DNA of 7,217 bases, from NCBI GenBank assembly GCA_023451415.1, contig JAEXZK010000176.1, positions 1 to 7,217 on the forward strand, written 5' to 3'. Numbering within the stretch: the first letter of the stretch is position 1; each line of letters begins with the position of its first letter. A program made the translations under genes and the position numbers. Below the pieces are notes generated by a model. It saw only the letters and a list, made by a program, of their open reading frames with translations. It had not been told where the DNA came from and did no database searches. The stretch is from Bacillota bacterium. Its GTDB lineage: Bacteria; Bacillota; Clostridia; Oscillospirales; Ruminococcaceae. This document shows positions 1 through 5,741 of this stretch, in pieces.

Positions 1-1
1 G

Positions 2-841
2 CTCATGGCCCTGCTGCTGATCTCCGTCTGCACCCACACCAAGCAGAACCAGAAGGGCGACGGAGAGCTGAAAAACATCATCCTCATCGACGAGGCCCAT
101 GTGCTGCTGGGGGGCAAGTCCCGCACTGATGGGGCGGGCGGGCAGGACACCACGGTGCGTGCCCTGCAAAACATGATTGCGGAGATCCGCTCCTACGGCA
201 CGGGCATCCTCATTGCCGACCAGTCGCCCACGGCGGTCAGCCGGCCTATCGTGACCAATACGGATATCAAAGTGTCCTTCCGTCTGGTGCAGGGGGAGGA
301 GAAGGCGGCTCTGGCGGACAGTACCGGCATGGAGGAGACCCAGCGGCAGCACCTGGGCCGGCTGGGCGTGGGCGAGGCCTTCGTCTATTACAGCCGCCTG
401 GACGCGCCCCAGTTGGTGAAGACCACCGACAGTCGGGCGGCCAAGGGTATCCGCCTGTCTGTCCCCGACGGGGAGATCGCCGGACGCATGACCTATTGGA
501 CGCATTATGGGGATCTGCTCAAGCCCTGCCGGGAATGCGGCCTCTGCCCTCAGTGCGCCGGCGGCTGCGATCTGGCCCTCCGGGATCGGGCGGACTACTA
601 CGCCGCCCGGGTGCTGCAGGAAAACGGCGTCAAAATGAAGGACCGCAGCACCGCGGCACAGTATGCGATCCTGCTGCACAAGCCCCTGGCCCTCTGGGAG
701 GGGACGCCGGGAGAGGACTTTGAAAGGCTGTGCTTCTGCGCCCGTCTGCGGCTGCTGCGAAAGATTGCATTGGAAAAAGCCTTTGTATTTACCCCGCGGG
801 AGATGGAGACCATTCTGCTCCCCTGGGAGAAGGGAGAATAA
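2..841 (+). CDS. HerA/VirB4-like ATP-binding protein, C-terminal part (5' end outside window)
   Basis: This is the C-terminal part of a P-loop ATPase of the HerA/FtsK/VirB4 (DUF87-like) group, which pumps DNA or drives protein complexes. The frame is open from the window edge, so the ATG at position 5 is probably internal and the Walker A half lies upstream. A Walker B strand, IILIDEAH, lies at residues 25-32 counted from that ATG. It is followed by a segment ending NTDIKVSFRL (85-94), a region conserved in HerA/VirB4 proteins after the sensor strand. A cysteine cluster at C175, C178, C181, C184 and C188 (spacing CxxCxxCxxCxxxC) looks like a small metal-binding insert. The rest is charged and helical. 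The stop at 839-841 lies 3 bp before the next start, so the two genes are probably translated together. Whether it belongs to a conjugative element, a defence system or a housekeeping pathway cannot be decided from this piece. Confidence 0.75.
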   Translation, partial: LMALLLISVCTHTKQNQKGDGELKNIILIDEAHVLLGGKSRTDGAGGQDTTVRALQNMIAEIRSYGTGILIADQSPTAVSRPIVTNTDIKVSFRLVQGEEKAALADSTGMEETQRQHLGRLGVGEAFVYYSRLDAPQLVKTTDSRAAKGIRLSVPDGEIAGRMTYWTHYGDLLKPCRECGLCPQCAGGCDLALRDRADYYAARVLQENGVKMKDRSTAAQYAILLHKPLALWEGTPGEDFERLCFCARLRLLRKIALEKAFVFTPREMETILLPWEKGE

Positions 842-844
842 AAT

Positions 845-1318
845 ATGTGTGACGAATTCGGAAGCAGCATGGATGTCTCCGGCGATGTGAGTACAGACAA
901 TGATGTTTCCTGCGAGGAGAGCGGCATCGACTTTGAATCGGAGGGTATCTTCGACGCGCCCCAGGACGATATTCAGGCGGATATTTCCGACGGAACTGGG
1001 GATGACGTGTATGAGGCCAGCAGTCTGGATAAGATCGAGATCTTAGAGGAGAACGGCGACACCCACACCGTCGCAGAGCGGATGGAGGAGCTGTACGGAG
1101 AGAACCCTGTGGAGGAGCTGACCCCCGCCCAGGAGGGCCTGCGGGAGTTTGAGGAGAGCACATCCGAACGGCTGGAGGAGATCCAGGAGCATAAAGAGGC
1201 CCTGGAGGACCTGAAGTCCGCCTTGCTGGCGGGCGACGCAAACGCTCTGGAGATGTTCGGCCTGGAAACGCCGGATACCTCCGAAGAGGAGGGGCACCAA
1301 AAGGTGCTGACCCGGTAA
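845..1318 (+). CDS. Acidic hypothetical protein coupled to the HerA-like ATPase
   Basis: I do not recognise this 157-residue protein. It is strongly acidic. The first 60 residues are low-complexity and rich in D, S, E and G, and look disordered. Residues about 94-127 are rich in E, L and K with heptad-like spacing and probably form an amphipathic helix or coiled coil. There is no signal peptide or membrane segment. The ATG is preceded at good spacing by AGGGAGAA (831-838), which overlaps the end of the upstream ATPase gene. This supports both the start and co-translation with the ATPase. An acidic disordered protein next to an ATPase could be a partner or adaptor, but that is inference. The gene ends just before a strong terminator and is therefore the last gene of its transcription unit. 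Reality of the gene is likely; function is unknown. Confidence 0.7.
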   Translation: MCDEFGSSMDVSGDVSTDNDVSCEESGIDFESEGIFDAPQDDIQADISDGTGDDVYEASSLDKIEILEENGDTHTVAERMEELYGENPVEELTPAQEGLREFEESTSERLEEIQEHKEALEDLKSALLAGDANALEMFGLETPDTSEEEGHQKVLTR

Positions 1319-1337
1319 GCAGAGATATTGGCTCAAA

Positions 1338-1382
1338 AAAAGAGTTCTGAACTTTGCGCGTTGCAAAGTTCAGAACTCTTTT
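1338..1382. terminator. Strong bidirectional intrinsic terminator
   Basis: A perfect 20-bp inverted repeat (arms 1338-1357 and 1363-1382) encloses a 5-nt loop, GCGTT. The stem begins with an A-run (1335-1341) and ends in TTTT (1379-1382), so an intrinsic terminator can form on either strand. It lies 19 bp after the stop of the acidic protein gene and separates the G+C-rich block from the A+T-richer scar downstream. Confidence 0.85.
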
Positions 1383-1441
1383 CAATGTCAGCAGCTCTTG
1401 CTTGTCCCATTCCATCTTGTACGCTTTGTTTCCTCAAAAAG

Positions 1442-1607
1442 ATGGTGCAGTACATAGATAGGGATGGCAAACTCATTACCGAAAGCCTGATTGACTATAC
1501 CAAGAAAAACGTTCTTAATCAGTATGCAACGCTGGATGATTTCCTGTCTGCCTAGGAAGCCGCCGAGCGAAAGGAAGTCATTATCAAGGAGATGGAGGAA
1601 CACGGTT
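1442..1607 (+). pseudogene. hsdR: Fragment of type I restriction enzyme R subunit (HsdR), C-terminal region
   Basis: The frame starting near 1442 encodes [15 protein letters not shown], then [20 protein letters not shown], an amber codon (TAG, 1553-1555), and EAAERKEVIIKEMEEHG. From memory this matches the stretch following the helicase domains in HsdR-type subunits, where the pattern is (D/E)GKL(I/V)TESL, then YATLDDFL, then a W shortly before the AERK segment. The amber codon sits exactly where that tryptophan is expected, consistent with a TGG to TAG mutation. Homology stops near 1607, where a different gene fragment begins in another frame. Only about 55 of the roughly 800-1000 residues of an R subunit remain, with no helicase or nuclease motifs, so this is debris and not a working gene. 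No HsdM or HsdS is visible. The HsdR assignment is from remembered motifs and needs a search. Confidence 0.6.
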
Positions 1608-1985
1608 GCTGTGTTTATTATGGACGAACTGAACACAGAAACCATGAAGCAAATCAAACCCGTTTGTCACGAGTTTACTGTTAACGGTGACTTCATTCGT
1701 AACTATGAAAATGTTTACCACAGCATTTTGACAGAATGCAGCAATCAGAGCGCCGGCATCCAGCTTGCGGACTATGTTGCAGGTGCAATGTATGGGTACT
1801 TGCGTAGATCTTTTATCGATCCGGATAACTATTCTTTTGCAGCAGATTTGTACAAGGACTATATTGCCGGAAAAATCCGCCGCAACGCAGTTGGCAATGT
1901 CATGGGGTTCGGTGTTCGTGAGGTCCTGTCCTATATGACATATCGCCAGAAGCTAGCTCCGTTTTTTGCAATCGATAATGCGTGA
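1605..1985 (+). pseudogene. DUF3800-like protein, truncated C-terminal fragment
   Basis: From about 1605 the frame encodes VAVFIMDELNTETMKQIK, then a segment with CHEFTVNGDF and SILTECSNQSAGIQLADYVA, ending with a stop at 1983-1985. The GIQLADYVAGAMYG part matches the conserved C-terminal helix of DUF3800 proteins, a family often found near mobile elements and defence genes and thought to have an RNase H-like fold. The N-terminal part with the expected Y-x-D-E-S-G motif is missing. In its place, in a different frame, is the HsdR fragment, so the gene was probably truncated by a deletion whose junction lies near 1605. Translation could begin at the ATG at 1620, but there is no well-spaced ribosome binding site. 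Codon use is clearly more A+T-rich than in the flanking genes. I treat it as a remnant, although an expressed stub cannot be excluded. Confidence 0.6.
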
Positions 1986-2024
1986 AAACAGCCCACCGAT
2001 CAGATGTGACCGGTGGGCTGTGTC
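1985..2024 (-). terminator. Intrinsic terminator of the minus-strand DUF6061-like gene
   Basis: A perfect 11-bp inverted repeat (1988-1998 with 2011-2021, 12-nt loop) is followed on the minus strand by TTTT (1985-1988 complement). It begins 13 bp after the minus-strand stop at 2037. On the plus strand there is no T-run after the stem, so it mainly serves the minus-strand gene. Confidence 0.75.
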
Positions 2025-2036
2025 ATATCCATACTG

Positions 2037-2282
2037 TTAATCCATCAATCGATGCTCCGGTGTGCCCTGTAGGTACTTCTCAATCTCACCGCTCAGCACC
2101 AGTTGAGCATACTCCAATGGCTTATTGTAGATCAGCCAATCCAGCTCTGACTGCTGATACATATTGTCTGTTACGTCGTTCTCCACGGCGATGGTATCGA
2201 TGGCGATCATGCTTCCATCGGAGTATTTCAGCTCCACACAGGCAGCATCCATGTTAAAACAGAAAGAAACCAGCCTTTTCAT
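2037..2282 (-). CDS. DUF6061-like small protein
   Basis: An 81-residue protein of unknown function. The pattern FNMDAACVELKYSDGSMIAI, followed by ENDVTDNMYQQSELDWLIYN and a C-terminal YLQG region, matches what I recall of DUF6061, small proteins common in gut clostridia and often within or beside mobile elements. No catalytic motif, signal peptide or membrane segment is visible; the N-terminal half looks like a short beta structure and the C-terminal half helical. The start is supported by AGGAGA (complement of 2291-2296), 8 nt before the ATG. The ribosome binding site overlaps the stop of a 31-codon ORF upstream, suggesting translational coupling. A terminator follows directly. The gene runs against the flanking plus-strand genes, and its A+T-richer composition groups it with the scar region. 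The family name is from memory; the gene itself is convincing. Confidence 0.75.
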   Translation of the reverse strand: MKRLVSFCFNMDAACVELKYSDGSMIAIDTIAVENDVTDNMYQQSELDWLIYNKPLEYAQLVLSGEIEKYLQGTPEHRLMD

Positions 2283-2294
2283 CTCATATCTCTC

Positions 2295-2390
2295 CTAAAC
2301 AGTGATGGCCGCTATGTACCGAACCTCAATTTCATGCCCGATTGCAGTCCTGTCTTTACGGGTATAGTTCGCAGTTCGTATGGTACTCAT
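2295..2390 (-). CDS. Possible 31-residue leader or small protein upstream of the DUF6061-like gene
   Basis: On the minus strand an ATG (complement of 2388-2390) opens a 31-codon frame starting MSTIRTANYTRKDRTAIGHE and ending YIAAITV, with stop TAG at the complement of 2295-2297. The stop overlaps the AGGAGA that serves the downstream gene, an arrangement typical of coupled translation. The peptide is basic in its first half and hydrophobic at the end, with no recognised domain. The region just before the ATG has only AAAAGAAG, too close for an ideal ribosome binding site, and I see no clear minus-strand promoter. It could be a real small protein, a regulatory leader peptide, or a chance frame. 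Confidence 0.4.
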   Translation of the reverse strand: MSTIRTANYTRKDRTAIGHEIEVRYIAAITV

Positions 2391-2406
2391 CTTCTTTTAA
2401 AAGGTA

Positions 2407-2434
2407 TTGACTTTTGAAGGAAAAAGCATATAAT
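2407..2434 (+). promoter_or_regulatory. Sigma-A promoter of the metal-efflux operon
   Basis: TTGACT (2407-2412) and a perfect TATAAT (2429-2434) are separated by 16 bp, giving a strong vegetative promoter with expected transcription start near 2441. It lies 43 bp before the ArsR-type repressor gene, and its start point falls inside the operator, consistent with repression by occlusion. Confidence 0.8.
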
Positions 2435-2439
2435 AACAA

Positions 2440-2455
2440 ATGAACAATCATTCAT
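2440..2455 (+). promoter_or_regulatory. ArsR/SmtB-type metal-responsive operator
   Basis: ATGAACAATCATTCAT contains the inverted repeat TGAA-N6-TTCA, the core of known SmtB and CzrA operators (for comparison the smt core TGAACAGTTATTCA has the same spacing). It starts 5 bp after the -10 box and covers the predicted transcription start, so a bound repressor would block RNA polymerase. The adjacent gene encodes a repressor of exactly this family, which makes autoregulation likely. Confidence 0.75.
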
Positions 2456-2476
2456 ACGAAAGGATGACGATTCAAC

Positions 2477-2836
2477 ATGAAAAAGGAAGAGCCGCCCAAA
2501 TGTGAATTCATGCATGTGCACGATGATATTGTGGACCGGGTCAATAAGGAGATGCCGGATGAGGACGTCCTTTTTGATCTGGCGGAGCTGTTTAAGATTT
2601 TCGGCGATTCCACGCGCATCAAGATCTTATATGTGCTTTTTGAGGCGGAGATGTGTGTCTGTGACATCGCCCAGCTGCTGGGGATGACCCAGTCGGCCAT
2701 TTCCCATCAGCTCCAGCTCCTCAAAAAGAGCAAATTGGTCAAGTACCGCCGGGAAGGCAAAACTGTTTTTTATTCTTTGGCCGACAACCATGTCCGGACA
2801 ATCATCGGCCAGGGGATGGAGCATATCACCGAATAA
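2477..2836 (+). CDS. ArsR/SmtB-family metal-sensing repressor (CadC/CzrA-like)
   Basis: A 119-residue winged-helix repressor that in this family binds its operator without metal and releases it when Zn(II), Cd(II) or Pb(II) binds. The core runs from about residue 30 to 110, with the recognition helix in TQSAISHQLQLLKKSKLV (71-88). Two metal-site signatures are visible. The alpha-3 site has C60-V-C62-D63, the CVCD motif of CadC/ArsR-type sensors, with C9 and H13/H15 in the N-terminal arm as possible extra ligands. The alpha-5 site has D103, H105, H116 and E119, which fits DxH-x10-HxxE, the Zn-sensing site of SmtB/CzrA. Having both resembles CadC, although CadC has two arm cysteines and this protein shows one. 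The start is supported by AAAGGATG (2459-2466). It is the first gene of the operon, follows its own operator, and lies 24 bp before the HMA gene, so it should control the efflux genes and itself. Confidence 0.88.
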   Translation: MKKEEPPKCEFMHVHDDIVDRVNKEMPDEDVLFDLAELFKIFGDSTRIKILYVLFEAEMCVCDIAQLLGMTQSAISHQLQLLKKSKLVKYRREGKTVFYSLADNHVRTIIGQGMEHITE

Positions 2837-2860
2837 AACAAAAAACGGAAGGGGCAATAT

Positions 2861-3082
2861 ATGATGAAAAAGCATTACAAAATGATGGATCTGGATTGTG
2901 CCAACTGTGCAGCCAAAATGGAGGACGCCATCAAACGGATCGGCGGCGTGCAGGACGCTTCCGTAAGCTTTATGACCCAGAAGCTGACTGTGGAAGCCGA
3001 CGAGGAACGGTTTGATGAGATCATGAAGGAAATCGTCAAAATCTGCAAAAAAATCGAACCCGACTGTACCGTTTGTCTGTGA
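2861..3082 (+). CDS. Free-standing HMA-domain metal-binding protein
   Basis: A 73-residue protein that is essentially one heavy-metal-associated domain. The metal loop is MDLDCANC (9-16), with ligands C13 and C16, followed by AAKMEDAIKRIGGV, the typical first HMA helix. Such domains bind soft metals and deliver them to, or regulate, P1B-type ATPases. Here the domain is a separate gene, and the following ATPase lacks one, so it probably does the job of the N-terminal HMA domain in trans. A second CxxC (C69, C72) ends the protein, with C62 nearby, which is unusual and could form another site. Two start codons are possible, 2861 and 2864; GGAAGGGG (2847-2854) is 6 nt before the first and 9 nt before the second. 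The loop aspartate before the first cysteine fits Zn/Cd-type rather than Cu-type domains. It lies 49 bp before the ATPase gene. Confidence 0.85.
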   Translation: MMKKHYKMMDLDCANCAAKMEDAIKRIGGVQDASVSFMTQKLTVEADEERFDEIMKEIVKICKKIEPDCTVCL

Positions 3083-3131
3083 AGTTTAACTGCTTTACAT
3101 ATTATCTTGTTGCCAAAAAGGATGCTGAATC

Positions 3132-4988
3132 ATGAATAAGAAGCAGAAAAGAACCCTGGCGCGGATACTCCTCAGCGCCGCTCTTTTTGCCGCTGCTCTG
3201 GCCGTCCCGCTGGAGGGGGCGGGACGGCTGGTCATTTACATGATCCCCTATGTGGTGATCGGCTGGGATGTGCTATGGCGGGCGGTGCGCAATATTGCCC
3301 GCGGGCAGGTTTTTGATGAAAATTTCCTGATGGCCCTGGCTACGGTGGGGGCATTCCTTACCAGGGAATACCCCGAGGCCGTGGCGGTCATGCTGTTTTA
3401 TCAGGTGGGGGAGCTGTTCCAGAGCTATGCCGTGGGCCGCTCCCGCCAGTCCATCGCTTCCCTGATGGATATCCGGCCGGATTACGCCAATATTGAGCGG
3501 GAGGGGCAGCTGGTGCAGGTGGACCCCGAGGAGGTGGCGGTGGGCGATGTCATCGTCATCAAGGCGGGAGAAAAGATCCCCCTGGACGGCGTGATCCTGG
3601 AGGGAAGCTCCTCGGTGGATACGGCGGCCCTCACCGGCGAATCCCTCCCCAGGAGCGTGGAGCCGGGGGATGATGTGATCAGCGGCTGCATCAACCAAAG
3701 CGGACTGCTACGGGTGCGGGTGACCAAGGCCTTTGGCGAATCCACCGTGGCCAAGATACTGGACCTGGTGGAAAACTCCAGCAGCAAGAAGGCAAAGGCA
3801 GAAAACTTTATCACCAGGTTCGCCCGGTACTATACCCCGGCCGTGGTTATCGGCGCGCTGCTACTGGCTGTGGTCCCGCCGCTGGCACTGGGCGGCGGCT
3901 GGAGCGAATGGATTCACCGCGCCCTGATCTTCCTGGTCATCTCCTGCCCCTGCGCCCTGGTTATTTCGGTGCCCCTCAGCTTTTTTGGGGGCATCGGCGG
4001 AGCCTCCAAATGCGGCATCCTGGTCAAGGGGGGCAACTATCTGGAGGTTCTGGCGGACACCGAGATTGTTGTTTTTGATAAAACAGGCACTCTTACCAAA
4101 GGCGTGTTTAACGTCACAGCAATCCATCCCGATGCGTTTTCCGAGGGGCAGCTGCTGGAGCTGGCGGCTTTGGCGGAGAGCTACTCCGACCACCCCATCT
4201 CCCGTTCTTTGAAAGACGCCTACGGAGCCGAGTTGGACGCGTCCCGGGTATCCCAGGTGGAGGAGCTGCCGGGCAGGGGCGTCAAGGTATTGGTGGACGG
4301 CAGGACCGTCTGCGCGGGCAACGGAAAGCTGATGGATGAGATCGGCGTTCCTTGGCACCCCTGTCATCGGGTGGGCACTACTGTCCATGTGGCGGTGGAC
4401 GGCGTTTATGCGGGACACATCGTTATCTCCGATGAGGTCAAGGCTGACGCGGCCCAGGCCATCGCGGCTCTGAAGGCCCAGGGCGTGCGCAAGACGGTGA
4501 TGCTTACCGGCGATGCCAAAGAGGTGGGCGAAGCCGTGGCCCGGGAGTTGGGGCTGGACGAGGTCCACGCCCAGCTGCTGCCCGGAGATAAGGTGGATAT
4601 GGTGGAAGCCCTGCTGAAGGAAAAGTCCCCCAGAGGCAAGCTGGCCTTTGTAGGTGACGGCATCAACGATGCGCCGGTTCTTTCCCGGGCCGATCTGGGG
4701 ATTGCCATGGGCGCCCTGGGCTCCGATGCGGCCATTGAGGCCGCCGATATCGTCCTTATGGACGACAAGCCGTCCAAGATCGCCGACGCCATGGAAATTT
4801 CCAAGAAAACCCTGGCCATTGTTCATCAGAACATCATTTTTGCCCTGGGGGTCAAAGCCCTGGTCCTCTTGCTGGGGGCCATTGGAATGGCCAATATGTG
4901 GGAAGCGGTGTTCGCCGACGTAGGCGTTTCGGTCATCGCTATCCTCAATGCCTCCCGGGCGCTGAAGGCCGGGGAAAAGAAAAAATAA
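3132..4988 (+). CDS. cadA: Zn/Cd/Pb-exporting P1B-type ATPase lacking its N-terminal HMA domain
   Basis: A 618-residue membrane pump that uses ATP to export divalent soft metals. Family landmarks are in order: actuator TGES (168-171), transmembrane metal site SCPCALVI (271-278, CPC at 272-274), phosphorylation site DKTGTLTKG (D316), the HP of the nucleotide domain (SDHPIS, H354), TGD (459-461) and GDGIND (508-513). K575 in the seventh and D596 in the eighth membrane segment match the residues that distinguish Zn/Cd/Pb pumps (ZntA/CadA, subgroup P1B-2) from Cu pumps. About eight hydrophobic segments are visible (roughly 8-26, 31-49, 62-78, 82-98, 236-255, 262-285, 563-583, 588-606). Typical members are near 700 residues; the missing N-terminal part corresponds to the HMA domain encoded by the preceding gene. 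The start has AAAAAGGATG upstream. The stop is 24 bp before sufC with no terminator between. Metal choice between Zn, Cd and Pb cannot be read from sequence. Confidence 0.93.
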   Translation: MNKKQKRTLARILLSAALFAAALAVPLEGAGRLVIYMIPYVVIGWDVLWRAVRNIARGQVFDENFLMALATVGAFLTREYPEAVAVMLFYQVGELFQSYAVGRSRQSIASLMDIRPDYANIEREGQLVQVDPEEVAVGDVIVIKAGEKIPLDGVILEGSSSVDTAALTGESLPRSVEPGDDVISGCINQSGLLRVRVTKAFGESTVAKILDLVENSSSKKAKAENFITRFARYYTPAVVIGALLLAVVPPLALGGGWSEWIHRALIFLVISCPCALVISVPLSFFGGIGGASKCGILVKGGNYLEVLADTEIVVFDKTGTLTKGVFNVTAIHPDAFSEGQLLELAALAESYSDHPISRSLKDAYGAELDASRVSQVEELPGRGVKVLVDGRTVCAGNGKLMDEIGVPWHPCHRVGTTVHVAVDGVYAGHIVISDEVKADAAQAIAALKAQGVRKTVMLTGDAKEVGEAVARELGLDEVHAQLLPGDKVDMVEALLKEKSPRGKLAFVGDGINDAPVLSRADLGIAMGALGSDAAIEAADIVLMDDKPSKIADAMEISKKTLAIVHQNIIFALGVKALVLLLGAIGMANMWEAVFADVGVSVIAILNASRALKAGEKKK

Positions 4989-5012
4989 AGGAACAACAAA
5001 GGGGGAGCACCC

Positions 5013-5741
5013 ATGCTGACATTGGAACAGGTCGTTTGGGATGTGCCGGAGGGCGGTCATGTGCTGCGAGGGGTGGATCTGGTCATCCCCGACGGCAGGA
5101 CAGTGGTCATCACCGGCCCCAACGGCGGAGGAAAGACCACTATTGCAAAAATCATTGCCGGGTTGGAGACCCCGACCTCGGGCCGCATCCTTCTGGACGG
5201 CCAGGACATCACCGGGCTGGATGTGACCCAGAGGGCCCGGCTGGGCATCAGCTACGCCTTCCAGCAGCCGGTGCGGTTCAAGGGGCTGACGGTCCGGGAC
5301 CTGGTGGAACTGGCCGCGGGGAACGCCCTTTCCGAGGAGGAGCTGTGTGATTACCTGAGCAGGGTGGGGCTATGTGCCCGGGAGTACATCGACCGGGAGG
5401 TGGACGCCACCTTGTCCGGGGGCGAAATCAAGCGGATCGAGATCGCCACCGTCCTTGCCCGGAACACCAAGTTTACCCTTTTTGACGAGCCGGAGGCGGG
5501 GATCGACCTGTGGAGCTTTGCCAACCTGATCCAGGTGTTCCGGGATCTGCGCCAGTTCCAAGGCGGCTCCCAGGTCATTATTTCCCACCAGGAGCGGATC
5601 ATGGCCATCGCTGACGAGATTGTGGTGGTGGCGGACGGCGTGGTCAAGGACCACGGCCCCCGGGAGAGGGTTCTGCCGGGGCTGCTGGCGGGCGGGGGCC
5701 ACTGTGTCCGCTGCCCGGGAAAGGAGGAGGCTCTGTCATGA
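5013..5741 (+). CDS. sufC: SufC-like (SmsC-type) ABC ATPase of minimal iron-sulfur assembly system
   Basis: A 242-residue cytosolic ABC ATPase. Walker A is GPNGGGKTT (35-43), the Q-loop FQQP (83-86), the signature LSGGE (134-138), Walker B FTLFDEP with D158 and E159, and the H-loop H192. The FDEPEAGID string and the SGGEIKRIEIA segment are characteristic of SufC rather than of transporter ATPases, and no membrane partner is encoded nearby. SufC forms a complex with SufB-like scaffold proteins and its ATPase cycle opens the scaffold for cluster building. An odd feature is a C-terminal tail with C231-V-R-C234, a CxxC absent from well-studied SufC. The start has AAAGGGGGAG (4998-5006), 6 nt before the ATG. 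Its stop overlaps the scaffold gene (ATGA), so the two are co-translated; it follows the metal pump gene by 24 bp. Confidence 0.88.
   Translation: MLTLEQVVWDVPEGGHVLRGVDLVIPDGRTVVITGPNGGGKTTIAKIIAGLETPTSGRILLDGQDITGLDVTQRARLGISYAFQQPVRFKGLTVRDLVELAAGNALSEEELCDYLSRVGLCAREYIDREVDATLSGGEIKRIEIATVLARNTKFTLFDEPEAGIDLWSFANLIQVFRDLRQFQGGSQVIISHQERIMAIADEIVVVADGVVKDHGPRERVLPGLLAGGGHCVRCPGKEEALS

Noticed and set aside
789..1415. Minus-strand frame of 208 codons over the acidic protein gene.
   Set aside because: It is proline- and arginine-rich in the manner of an antisense shadow, crosses a strong terminator, and has no ribosome binding site.
1620..1985. An intact short DUF3800 gene starting at the ATG at 1620.
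   Set aside because: There is no well-spaced ribosome binding site and the conserved N-terminal acidic motif is absent, so a truncated remnant is more likely.
1319..2400. Attachment-site direct repeats bounding the scar as an integrated element.
   Set aside because: I saw no matching direct repeats at the two edges by eye and no integrase or transposase gene in the window.
3083..3131. An internal promoter in the 49-bp A+T-rich gap before the ATPase gene.
   Set aside because: A TATTAT is present but no -35-like sequence lies at proper spacing, so I could not support it.
3861..5060. Long open frame on the minus strand opposite the ATPase gene (399 codons).
   Set aside because: It lies entirely antisense to a gene with all P-type ATPase motifs, has no recognisable domain and low-complexity H/G/Q-rich content, and is expected by chance in G+C-rich DNA.
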